A stretch of 42,756 nucleotides of DNA. It comes from Chryseobacterium gleum (GTDB lineage: Bacteria; Bacteroidota; Bacteroidia; Flavobacteriales_D; Sanyastnellaceae). Each line of letters begins with the position of its first letter. Position 1 is the stretch's first letter. Under the pieces are notes generated by a model, which did not search any database, was not told the DNA's origin, and saw only the letters and a list, made by a program, of their open reading frames with translations. The position numbers and the translations under genes are program-made. This document shows, in pieces, positions 35,399 through 42,756 of the stretch. The stretch is taken from assembly GCA_945878635.1 (NCBI GenBank), contig CAMCTV010000006.1:1-42756 (forward strand), given 5' to 3'.

Positions 35399-36142
35399 GT
35401 GAGCCAGACTTTATTTGACCATATCAATCAGGAACAAGTTCCTCAGCATGTAGCCATTATCATGGATGGCAATGGGCGTTGGGCGAAACAACAAGGCAAA
35501 GACCGTGTATTTGGCCATTTCCAAGGTGTTGAGTCAGTAAGGAATGCTGTTAAGGCGGCCATCAAAACCCACGTCAAGTATTTAACGCTCTATGCATTCT
35601 CCACAGAAAATTGGAATAGGCCAAAAGAGGAAGTAGATGCGTTAATGGAATTGTTGGTCAATACCATTTTGAAAGAAGTTCCATCCCTCAATGAGCAAGG
35701 AATAAGATTGCGTTTCATCGGTGATAGAGAAAGCCTTCCCGCTTCATGTGTTTCAGCAATGATGGAGGCTGAGGATTTGACATCACACAACAATACACTG
35801 CATTTGATATTGGCCCTAAGTTACAGCGCCCGATGGGAGATTACCCAAGCGGTGAAAAGGATGATCGATGACAATGTGAAAAGCAAGGAAGTTACTGATG
35901 CTTTGTTTTCAAGTTATTTGGACACCAAAGACATTCCTGATCCTGAGTTGCTCATTAGAACAAGTGGAGAATTGCGCATTAGCAATTTTTTGCTTTGGCA
36001 AATCGCCTATGCAGAGCTATTTTTCACCCAGGCTTTTTGGCCCGATTTTAATGAAGAACTATTTTTTGAAGCTATACTTTCTTATCAAGGCAGAGAACGT
36101 CGTTTTGGCAAAACCTCTGATCAAATGAAACCGACAGCATGA
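35399..36142 (+). CDS. uppS: Isoprenyl transferase / undecaprenyl diphosphate synthase
   Basis: Cis-prenyltransferase of 247 residues, starting at GTG 35399, that builds the C55 lipid carrier for peptidoglycan and surface glycans. The catalytic Asp23 lies in MDGNGRWAK. The motif TLYAFSTENWNRP is present, as is the C-terminal signature RTSGELRISNFLLWQIAYAE, then FFTQAFWPDF. A longer open frame reaches 35351 but overlaps the promoter and lacks family sequence. The stop overlaps the bamA start (ATGA), so the two are coupled. Confidence 0.96.
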   Translation: MSQTLFDHINQEQVPQHVAIIMDGNGRWAKQQGKDRVFGHFQGVESVRNAVKAAIKTHVKYLTLYAFSTENWNRPKEEVDALMELLVNTILKEVPSLNEQGIRLRFIGDRESLPASCVSAMMEAEDLTSHNNTLHLILALSYSARWEITQAVKRMIDDNVKSKEVTDALFSSYLDTKDIPDPELLIRTSGELRISNFLLWQIAYAELFFTQAFWPDFNEELFFEAILSYQGRERRFGKTSDQMKPTA

Positions 36143-38688
36143 AACAATTTTTGATTTCTACCTTTCTGTTGGTAGCATTTATCTTTTCAGATACTTTGGT
36201 CACCAAAGGACATTCCCAAAAAGTCATTGGTGGGGATATTGGATACGCTGAACCATTGAAATATAAACTGTCCGGGCTGACAGTGATGGGTACGGAATTT
36301 ACAGATGCCCAAGCCATCAAAGTTTTTTCAGGATTGGAGGAGGGGAAAGAAATCATGGTTCCTGGGGATGCCATTACCGATGCGATAAGAAAGTTGTGGA
36401 AACAAAAACTATTTAAGGATATTCAAGTCAAGGTAGCTGAAGTGAGAGGCTCAGAGATTTTTTTGGTTATTGAGGTGAAGGAGATGGAGCGTTTGGGTAC
36501 TTTCAGATTTGAAGGAATCAAAAAATCAGAAGCAGACAATATCAGAGAAAAATTGGACTTGAGATCCGGCAGGGTTTGCGACGAGAATTTAAAAATGACA
36601 GCCAAAAATGAAATCATTGATTACTATGTTGACAAGGGTTTTTTTAGTGCAACCGTCAATATTTCAGAGACACCGGATCCCATTGTAAAGAATGGTGTGC
36701 AATTGACTTTCAATATCCAAAGAGGTGAGCGGGTTAAGTTGGAAGAAATTGTGTTTCAAGGCAACAATCTGATGGATTCTAAAAAGCTTGCGCGGAGTAT
36801 GAAAAATACCAAGAAACAAGCTTGGTGGAGATTCTGGAAGGCTTCAAAGTTTATTCAAAAAGATTTTGAGGAAGACAAAGCTGCAATTGTTGCCAAATAC
36901 AACAAGGATGGATTTAGAAATGCTAAAATTGTCAAGGATAGCTTATATAAAGTGTCTGATGATCGAATGGTGTTGCTATTGAAACTGGAAGAGGATAAAA
37001 AATTCTATTTCGGAGAAATCACTTTTGTAGGAAACACCAAGTATCAGCGTTCTACCTTGGATAGTGTATTGAGCATCAAGAAAGGGGATTTGTACAATTT
37101 AGAATTGTTGAATTCACGATTGAGTTTTAATCCCAATGGCAGGGACATCAGTTCTTTGTATACTGATGATGGATATCTGAATTTCTATGCTTACCCCTTG
37201 GAAACATTGGTATTGCCAGATACAATAAATGTTGAGGTGCGCATGGGTGAAGGCAAGCAATTTAGAATTGGAGATGTCAATGTAAGCGGGAACACCAAGA
37301 CCAATGATCACGTTATCTATCGTGAAATTAGAACCAGGCCTGGCGATCTTTTTAATCGTTCAGACCTGATGCGTTCTCAGCGAGAATTAAATGCCATGGG
37401 TTTCTTTAATCCCGAGGCTTTTGATATTAGAACCAATCCCAACCCAGACAAGGGGACTGTTGATTTGGAGTATGTCGTAGAAGAGAAACCCAGTGATCAA
37501 ATTCAATTGAGTGGAGGTTGGGGTGGAGGCCGTGTAGTAGGCTCATTGGGACTTACTTTCAACAATTTTTCTTTGCGCAACATCGGAAAAAAAGACGCTT
37601 GGACACCGCTGCCTTCAGGCGACGGTCAGCGACTTTCCATCAATGCCGTTTCAAACGGGATTTTCTTTCAATCTTACAACTTCTCTTTTACAGAGCCTTG
37701 GCTAGGAGGAAAAAAACCGAATTCACTTACATTCTCTGCCTACCACTCAGTGCAGAGCAATGGACAGAAAAAGTTCATCAATGATGAATTGAACCCCAAT
37801 CGTCAATCATTGATTATCACTGGAGCTTCTTTTTCTTTTGGACAGCGTTGGCAGAGACCAGATGACTGGTTCATTTTCCAAAGCGGTATTACCTATCAGC
37901 ACTTTGATTTGAATCGATATGGATCATTCTTCAGTTTCTCTCAAGGCTATTCCAATATTTTATCGGCCAATTTCACGATAGAACGCAATTCAGTATCTGA
38001 CCCCATTTACCCAACATGGGGATCAAAGATCACGCTCACCACCAAGGCTACTTTGCCTTATACACTCATTGGAGAAAAAATTCAGGGTAAAGAGTATGAT
38101 TACGCCAATATGACGGATCAAGAAAAGGTGGATTGGGTGGAATTCTACAAGGTTAAATTCACAGCCAAGTGGTACACTGCATTGAATAAGCACAAGACCA
38201 ATAAGTTTGTATTAAATACCAATGTTGGTTTTGGTTTCTTGGGTGCGTATAATCAGGGTCTGGGGCAGTCTCCGTTTGAAAGATTTTATTTGGGTGGTGT
38301 ATTCTTGAGTGGTTTCTTGCTGGACGGACGTGAAATAGTTAACCTACGTGGTTATGATGATTTGTCCTTAACCACACCTTCAGACCGTGTTGGAGCCCCT
38401 GCCATTACAAAATACAGCTTGGAATTGCGTTATCCATTGACCACCAATCCCAGTGCTACAATTTATGCGCTTACCTTCCTAGAAGGTGGGCGAACTTGGG
38501 CGGATTTCTCCAACTATGACCCCTTTAATTTGTACAAATCAGCCGGTGCGGGATTGAGAATATTCCTCCCTATGTTTGGTTTATTGGGATTTGATTATGG
38601 TTGGAGATTGGATGAGATTAATAAATATCCCAATATGGCCAAAGGGCAATTCCATTTTTCTATTGGCATGAATCTTGGCGAACTCTAA
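36139..38688 (+). CDS. bamA: Outer membrane protein assembly factor BamA
   Basis: Protein of 849 residues. After a signal sequence (about 1-28) come POTRA repeats (GLTVMGTEFTDAQAIK, GTFRFEGIKKSEADNI, LEEIVFQGNNLMDSKKL, FGEITFVGNTKYQRSTL, FRIGDVNVSGNTKTNDHV), so five POTRA domains are visible. A 16-strand barrel follows. The loop-6 motif appears as NLRGYDD rather than the usual VRGY. The end FHFSIGMNLGEL carries a few residues beyond the usual terminal aromatic. BamA inserts beta-barrel proteins into the outer membrane. It lies between uppS and two OmpH/Skp genes, its periplasmic helpers. Confidence 0.97.
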   Translation: MKQFLISTFLLVAFIFSDTLVTKGHSQKVIGGDIGYAEPLKYKLSGLTVMGTEFTDAQAIKVFSGLEEGKEIMVPGDAITDAIRKLWKQKLFKDIQVKVAEVRGSEIFLVIEVKEMERLGTFRFEGIKKSEADNIREKLDLRSGRVCDENLKMTAKNEIIDYYVDKGFFSATVNISETPDPIVKNGVQLTFNIQRGERVKLEEIVFQGNNLMDSKKLARSMKNTKKQAWWRFWKASKFIQKDFEEDKAAIVAKYNKDGFRNAKIVKDSLYKVSDDRMVLLLKLEEDKKFYFGEITFVGNTKYQRSTLDSVLSIKKGDLYNLELLNSRLSFNPNGRDISSLYTDDGYLNFYAYPLETLVLPDTINVEVRMGEGKQFRIGDVNVSGNTKTNDHVIYREIRTRPGDLFNRSDLMRSQRELNAMGFFNPEAFDIRTNPNPDKGTVDLEYVVEEKPSDQIQLSGGWGGGRVVGSLGLTFNNFSLRNIGKKDAWTPLPSGDGQRLSINAVSNGIFFQSYNFSFTEPWLGGKKPNSLTFSAYHSVQSNGQKKFINDELNPNRQSLIITGASFSFGQRWQRPDDWFIFQSGITYQHFDLNRYGSFFSFSQGYSNILSANFTIERNSVSDPIYPTWGSKITLTTKATLPYTLIGEKIQGKEYDYANMTDQEKVDWVEFYKVKFTAKWYTALNKHKTNKFVLNTNVGFGFLGAYNQGLGQSPFERFYLGGVFLSGFLLDGREIVNLRGYDDLSLTTPSDRVGAPAITKYSLELRYPLTTNPSATIYALTFLEGGRTWADFSNYDPFNLYKSAGAGLRIFLPMFGLLGFDYGWRLDEINKYPNMAKGQFHFSIGMNLGEL

Positions 38689-38722
38689 ACAATATCGTAA
38701 ATTGCAGAACGTTAAAGCGCCA

Positions 38723-39373
38723 ATGAAAAATTTAATTCTTTCCATCGTTGTTTGTTTAAGCGCCTTGATGGTGTCTGCACAGAAATTTGGTTACGTTGAT
38801 TCCAAATACATTTTAAGTCACGTACAAGCCTATGCAGATGCGCAAGCAGAGATCGATCAGATGAGTGCTGATTGGCAAAAGGAAATCGAGCAAAAGTATG
38901 AGTCCATTGAAAAAATGGAAAAGGCCTATCAAGCGGAGAAGATCTTGCTAACGGGCGAAATGAAAAAGAAGCGTGAGGAAGAGTTGGAAGAAAAACGGAA
39001 AGAGGCCCGAGAGTTGCAGAAGAAACGCTTTGGTGTTGAAGGTGATTTGTTTAAAAAGCGTGAAGAGTTGATTAAACCCATTCAAGATGAAATTTATACA
39101 GCCATTCAAGAAGTTGCCAGTCAGGGTGGTTTGATGGTCATATTTGATAAGGCCACTAATAGCAATATTTTATACTCCAATCCCAAACATGACGTGAGCG
39201 ATAAGGTCTTAAAGAAAATGGGATTAAAACCAGGAGAAACCAATGATGGCGGTGAGGGAGAAGAAGAGGAAGGAGGAGAGGAAAAATCAGGAACAGGAAA
39301 AGAAAAAACAGGGACAGGAACCAAACCTACTGGGAACAAACCCGGCACAACCAACACAAAAAGAAATCCATAA
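38723..39373 (+). CDS. OmpH/Skp-family periplasmic chaperone (first copy), with acidic/Gly tail
   Basis: Protein of 216 residues with signal peptide (MKNLILSIVVCLSALMVSAQ) and the OmpH start KFGYVDSKYIL. A long charged coiled coil follows (about 45-115: QKYESIEKMEKAYQ, MKKKREEELEEKRKEAREL). A beta/alpha end includes GLMVIFDKATNSNILYSN and DVSDKVLKKMGLKPGE. The last 40 residues are a low-complexity acidic then Gly/Thr/Lys tail (GGEGEEEEGGEEKSGTG), missing from the second copy. ATG 38723 is used; an in-frame TTG at 38675 lies in the end of bamA. Skp holds unfolded outer membrane proteins. Confidence 0.92.
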   Translation: MKNLILSIVVCLSALMVSAQKFGYVDSKYILSHVQAYADAQAEIDQMSADWQKEIEQKYESIEKMEKAYQAEKILLTGEMKKKREEELEEKRKEARELQKKRFGVEGDLFKKREELIKPIQDEIYTAIQEVASQGGLMVIFDKATNSNILYSNPKHDVSDKVLKKMGLKPGETNDGGEGEEEEGGEEKSGTGKEKTGTGTKPTGNKPGTTNTKRNP

Positions 39374-39393
39374 TCGTTTATAAATTAGAATAC

Positions 39394-39933
39394 ATGAAAA
39401 AGTTAAGTTTGTTCGTAGTCGTTTTATTCAGTGCAGTAGTCATGAATGCTCAAAAAGTAGGTCATACCGATGGGCAAGTGCTTTTGTTCTCCATGCCAGA
39501 AATTACAAAAGTCAATGCTGATTTGGAAAAAATATCAGGTGATTTTAGCAACACCATGAATGAGATGCAAAAGGATTATCAAACCAAGTTGCAAGAGTTT
39601 GAGGCCAATAAGACAACATGGCCGGAGGCTATTCTTCAATCCAAGTACAAAGCCATTATGGACTTAGAAAAGAACATGACTGACTTTGAGCAAACAGCCA
39701 ATACGGAATTAGAGAAAAGCAGAAATGATTTGTTGCAACCGTTGATTGAGAAAATTGGCAAAGCCATTGAGGATGTTGCAAAGGAAGAGGGATATTCTTA
39801 TGTAATTGATGCAAGCACTGGAGTACTTTTATACCGTGGTGGAGATGATTTGACTGATAAAATCAAAGCAAAATTGGGTATTCCATTGACTGCTCCAACA
39901 GAGGTTAAGCCTACTCCTGCTCCTAAGAACTAA
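39394..39933 (+). CDS. OmpH/Skp-family periplasmic chaperone (second copy)
   Basis: Protein of 179 residues with signal peptide (MKKLSLFVVVLFSAVVMNAQ) and KVGHTDGQVLLFSMPE, the OmpH start. A coiled coil at about 45-105 (MQKDYQTKLQEFEANKT, MTDFEQTANTELEKSRNDLL) is shorter and less charged than in the first copy. The end holds YSYVIDASTGVLLYRGG and DLTDKIKAKLGI. The pair most likely arose by duplication and then diverged. The TAATG junction couples it to murI. Confidence 0.93.
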   Translation: MKKLSLFVVVLFSAVVMNAQKVGHTDGQVLLFSMPEITKVNADLEKISGDFSNTMNEMQKDYQTKLQEFEANKTTWPEAILQSKYKAIMDLEKNMTDFEQTANTELEKSRNDLLQPLIEKIGKAIEDVAKEEGYSYVIDASTGVLLYRGGDDLTDKIKAKLGIPLTAPTEVKPTPAPKN

Positions 39934-40742
39934 TGCCCCATTCCGGACCAATAGGAATCTTTGATTCGGGCATTGGAGGAATGACGGTGGCGCAAGCCAT
40001 TCGTAAAGCTCTGCCCAACGAGCGTTTTATTTACTTTGGTGACACTGCTCATCTACCATACGGAGACAAGTCCCCAGAGAGTATAAGACACTACGCAGCG
40101 CGCATTACGCAGTATTTGATAGATCAAAAATGCAAGGCCATTGTGATTGCATGCAATACAGCTAGTGCACACGCCTTCAAAACGGTATGTGATGTTGCAG
40201 GTCCACATGTTCCCGTGATCAATGTGATTGATCCTGTTGCACAATACGTAGCAGGGAAATTCAAGAAACAGAATATAGGTGTCATAGGTACCAAGGGTAC
40301 TATTGCATCTAGGGTGTACGTGAATCGAATTGAAAAACTGAATAAATCATTAAAAGTAATTTCCAACGCCACACCGCTTTTGGCATCGATGATTGAGGAG
40401 GGTTTTTACAACAACAAGATTTCGCAAACCATCATCAATAGCTATTTGTCCAAGCCCAATTTCAAGGACATTGATGCGCTTATTTTGGCGTGTACCCATT
40501 ATCCATTGATTCGTAAAGAGGTTGATTTGTATTACAAGAAAAAAATTGAAATCATTGACAATGGCGAGGTAGCCGCGACTGCGCTCAAAGAGGCTTTGAT
40601 CAATAAAGACTTATTGAACAACCGAAAAGCCAAAGCCAAGGATGTTTTTGTAGTCTCTGATTATACAGCAGCATTTGAACTCTCTACCAAAATATTTTTT
40701 GGAGAAAAAGTGGTTTTGAAAACGGCTAGAATCTGGAAGTAA
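39933..40742 (+). CDS. murI: Glutamate racemase
   Basis: Enzyme of 269 residues making D-glutamate for peptidoglycan. It has IGIFDSGIGGMTVAQ (with Asp11), the first catalytic Cys74 in ACNTASAHAF and the second Cys187 in LACTHYPLI. No cofactor site is needed. The start overlaps the previous stop. It ends immediately next to the stop of the convergent dehydrogenase gene, with no bases between, and no terminator hairpin is seen there. Confidence 0.97.
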   Translation: MPHSGPIGIFDSGIGGMTVAQAIRKALPNERFIYFGDTAHLPYGDKSPESIRHYAARITQYLIDQKCKAIVIACNTASAHAFKTVCDVAGPHVPVINVIDPVAQYVAGKFKKQNIGVIGTKGTIASRVYVNRIEKLNKSLKVISNATPLLASMIEEGFYNNKISQTIINSYLSKPNFKDIDALILACTHYPLIRKEVDLYYKKKIEIIDNGEVAATALKEALINKDLLNNRKAKAKDVFVVSDYTAAFELSTKIFFGEKVVLKTARIWK

Positions 40743-41954
40743 TTATTTCCCTACGGCGTAATCAGCAAGGTACTGAAAAGGTTTTGTAAGCTCTCCCAAA
40801 TAGGTTTCCATTCCACCTTTAATCATTGCGTTGTCCTCTTCTAATAATGCTGGAATAACGAAGTTAATCATTTCATCTCCAAAATCTTCAGATGCATCTC
40901 TTGGAAGTTCGCAGGGCAGGTTGTCGACGGACATTACCATTATGGAATTTTCCTTTTTCCAATCACACTCTTGTTGATCTATAGGACAATATCCAAAAAA
41001 CGGTTCTGCAATCGTACTGGCTTTGATAGTCGAAGCTATAGGGCCATTGACATCACAACTGATGTCTGCAATCACCTTACAACAGTTGTCGGGGCTAGCC
41101 AAATCAGCCGAAGTAATCAGCAACGGATTTCCTGATTTCCAAAGATGACAGGCAAAGTATACATCGGCATTCTTCACCCAATTCATTAAAACACTTTTGT
41201 ACAATTCAGGGGATTGGTAAAATTCTCTTTTGTCAAATCCACCATCTGAAATGCGTTGGTAATATTGGTGGGTATCCAGATGCGTATAGATATTTTCAGA
41301 ACCTTGATAATTATGAAATTCTTCAGGAGAGACCAATTGAAGATTAAAACGCTGAATCATTTCTTCAGCACCATGACCAACCCTTCCATAACCAGTTACT
41401 ACAGCTTTGATCGGCCTTTTGAATAATTCATCATTGATGTGGGACTCCATTTCTGCGCGATCATGACATGAAATGGGAGAGGGTAGTTGAAACCAGTTGT
41501 GTTTTATGCCAAGCGCACGGAAGCCCTCAAATACACCAACAATACCTGCATATCGGCCAAAACCGATTACCCTTTTGCCTTTGTCATCCTTTAATACCTC
41601 GTAATCTATGAGCGTAATTTTCTTCTCCATTATAGCTCTTAACAGTTTGGCATTGTAGGGCTGTTTTTTGATGGTATGGGAGAAAAAAAGATATGTCTTT
41701 TCTGAGATGAGTTGATCAATGGGAACTTCTTTAACACCTATCAAGACATCACAATCTGTGACGTCATCTACAACAGCAAAGTCTAAATCCAAATACTCTT
41801 GGTTTGTGAATTTTCTAATGGCGCTGGATTGTGCAACGATGGTAATATTGGGATGCTTCTCCATTACTTGCTTACATTGTTCAGGTGTAAGCGCAACACG
41901 AAAGTCAGGAGGCGTTTTCCCCTCTTTGATTAATCCTATTTTTAAGTTTTTCAT
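40743..41954 (-). CDS. Alanine dehydrogenase / lysine-forming saccharopine dehydrogenase family enzyme
   Basis: Protein of 403 residues of the AlaDH/PNT-like family. The start IGLIKEGKTPPDFRVALTPEQC is the family N-terminus. A Rossmann segment VVTGYGRVGHGAEEMI binds NAD(P). The stretch ISCDVNGPIASTIKASTIAEPFFGY is closest to saccharopine dehydrogenase (NAD, lysine-forming) relatives. Substrate cannot be fixed from sequence alone. ATG 41954 is chosen. An open frame starts eight codons earlier at 41978, but the -7 element TATTTTTG overlies it. paaA lies upstream on the same strand, 58 bases away. Confidence 0.82.
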   Translation of the reverse strand: MKNLKIGLIKEGKTPPDFRVALTPEQCKQVMEKHPNITIVAQSSAIRKFTNQEYLDLDFAVVDDVTDCDVLIGVKEVPIDQLISEKTYLFFSHTIKKQPYNAKLLRAIMEKKITLIDYEVLKDDKGKRVIGFGRYAGIVGVFEGFRALGIKHNWFQLPSPISCHDRAEMESHINDELFKRPIKAVVTGYGRVGHGAEEMIQRFNLQLVSPEEFHNYQGSENIYTHLDTHQYYQRISDGGFDKREFYQSPELYKSVLMNWVKNADVYFACHLWKSGNPLLITSADLASPDNCCKVIADISCDVNGPIASTIKASTIAEPFFGYCPIDQQECDWKKENSIMVMSVDNLPCELPRDASEDFGDEMINFVIPALLEEDNAMIKGGMETYLGELTKPFQYLADYAVGK

Positions 41955-41975
41955 ATATGCTGTCATTGAGCGTCG

Positions 41976-42009
41976 CAAAAATAAGTCTTGCCAGCCTCAG
42001 AAAGCACAA
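41976..42009 (-). promoter_or_regulatory. Promoter for the dehydrogenase gene
   Basis: On the minus strand, TATTTTTG (41976-41983) is an exact -7 element, 21 bases before the ATG at 41954. TTG (42007-42009) lies 23 bases upstream, just after the paaA stop codon. Confidence 0.5.
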
Positions 42010-42012
42010 TAT

Positions 42013-42756
42013 TTAAGCTGCAGCGGAATTCTTTTTGGCTACTTGTTTGTTGGCGTATGCGACAGCGGCTTCTCGCACCCACGCCCCATTGTCATAGGCG
42101 TTCTTGCGGGTGGCCACTCTCTGCTTGTTGCAAGGGCCGTTTCCTTTTACCACTTCATTGAATTCAGTCCAATCAATTTCACCAAAATCATAGTGACCTC
42201 TTTCTTCATTCCATTTCAAATGAGGATCGGGCAAAGTGAGCCCCAAATATTCAGTTTGAGCCACCGACATGTCCACAAATTTTTGTCTCAACTCATCATT
42301 GCTGTGGCGCTTGATTCTCCAAGTCATGTTTTGAGAACTATGGGCAGAATGCTTATCACTAGGACCAAACATCATTAAACTGGGCCACCACCAACGATTC
42401 AATGCATCTTGTGCCATTTGTTTTTGAGCAGGTGAGCCTTTGGCCAATGCGATCATGATCTCATAGCCTTGTCTTTGATGGAAAGATTCCTCTTTACAAA
42501 TTCTGATCATGGCTCGGCTATATGGACCATAACTGGTGCGTTGCAATGATACTTGGTTAACAATAGCAGCACCATCAACCAACCAACCAATGGCGCCGAT
42601 ATCAGCCCAAGAGAGTGTAGGGTAGTTGAAAATACTCGAGTATTTTGCCTTGCCTGTGTTCAGTTCGTCAATGAGCGTATCCCTGTCTACACCAAGTGTT
42701 TCAGCAGCGCTATACAAATACAAACCATGTCCGCCTTCGTCTTGAACTTTGGCCAA
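42013..42756 (-). CDS. paaA: Phenylacetyl-CoA epoxidase subunit A (1,2-epoxidase, partial)
   Basis: The frame is open to the window edge, so the N-terminus is missing; 247 residues are visible of a protein of about 310-330. PaaA is the di-iron ferritin-like catalytic subunit that epoxidises the ring of phenylacetyl-CoA. Visible ligand motifs are DEGGHG (Glu and His) near the start and [11 protein letters not shown] further on. The stretches [11 protein letters not shown] and [17 protein letters not shown], with [20 protein letters not shown] at the end, are family features. The remaining paa genes should lie upstream, beyond the window. Confidence 0.93.
   Translation of the reverse strand: MAKVQDEGGHGLYLYSAAETLGVDRDTLIDELNTGKAKYSSIFNYPTLSWADIGAIGWLVDGAAIVNQVSLQRTSYGPYSRAMIRICKEESFHQRQGYEIMIALAKGSPAQKQMAQDALNRWWWPSLMMFGPSDKHSAHSSQNMTWRIKRHSNDELRQKFVDMSVAQTEYLGLTLPDPHLKWNEERGHYDFGEIDWTEFNEVVKGNGPCNKQRVATRKNAYDNGAWVREAAVAYANKQVAKKNSAAA

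Noticed and set aside
39240-39370. GA-rich stretch at the end of the first OmpH gene as a possible DNA repeat
   Set aside because: It is explained by the low-complexity acidic and Gly/Thr/Lys tail of the protein.

Overview
The window reads as an ordinary stretch of a Bacteroidota chromosome, most likely the Flavobacteriales/Cryomorphales side of the phylum; no ribosomal RNA is present to fix the family. Four things point there. First, TAnnTTTG -7 promoter elements sit just upstream of gene starts. Second, start codons lack strong Shine-Dalgarno sequences and follow A-rich leaders. Third, the respiratory genes are the alternative complex III plus aa3-oxidase cluster. Fourth, the envelope gene order nadK - DUF6089-like - uppS - bamA - ompH - ompH - murI is typical of the phylum. 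Coding density is very high and no gene-free stretch exceeds 300 bases. I see no rRNA, tRNA, CRISPR array, insertion sequence, integrase or phage gene.

Layout. 1-765: 3' part of an unrecognised membrane-anchored protein. 918-4168: aspS, plsC and gatC (overlapping), then a bacilliredoxin gene. 4355-6950: a DEAD-box RNA helicase with an RG-rich tail and a fatty acid desaturase. 7011-9314 (minus): hmgA-hppD, tyrosine breakdown through homogentisate. 9371-9796 (minus): a small SPOR-domain protein. 10021-21629: an eight-gene operon, actABCDEF-coxB-coxA, carrying electrons from quinol through alternative complex III to an aa3-type oxidase and ending in a strong terminator. 21643-25677: an outer-membrane-like protein, ruvB, queG and two unrecognised exported proteins. 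25719-26450 (minus): birA. 26514-30428: rsfS, ftsH, cdsA, psd. 30496-32857 (minus): a tandem universal stress protein, an alpha/beta hydrolase and pdxJ. 32951-40742: a CBS/ACT protein, nadK, a DUF6089-like protein, uppS, bamA, two OmpH/Skp chaperones and murI. 40743-42756 (minus): a lysine/alanine-dehydrogenase-family enzyme and the 3' part of paaA (phenylacetyl-CoA epoxidase).

Together the genes suggest an aerobic heterotroph that oxidises aromatic amino acids by two routes (homogentisate and phenylacetyl-CoA) and respires with alternative complex III in place of cytochrome bc1. The 33-41 kb block serves envelope building: undecaprenyl phosphate, beta-barrel assembly, periplasmic chaperones and D-glutamate.

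I did not find a convincing new multi-gene system such as a defence island, secretion locus or biosynthetic cluster. The best leads are smaller. They are an extra heme domain at the N terminus of ActA, a terminator hairpin lying inside the signal-peptide codons of the gene after coxA, a palindrome over the -33 region of the respiratory operon, a two-gene exported protein pair of unknown role, a long leader before the DEAD-box helicase, and a CBS/ACT sensor protein beside NAD kinase.
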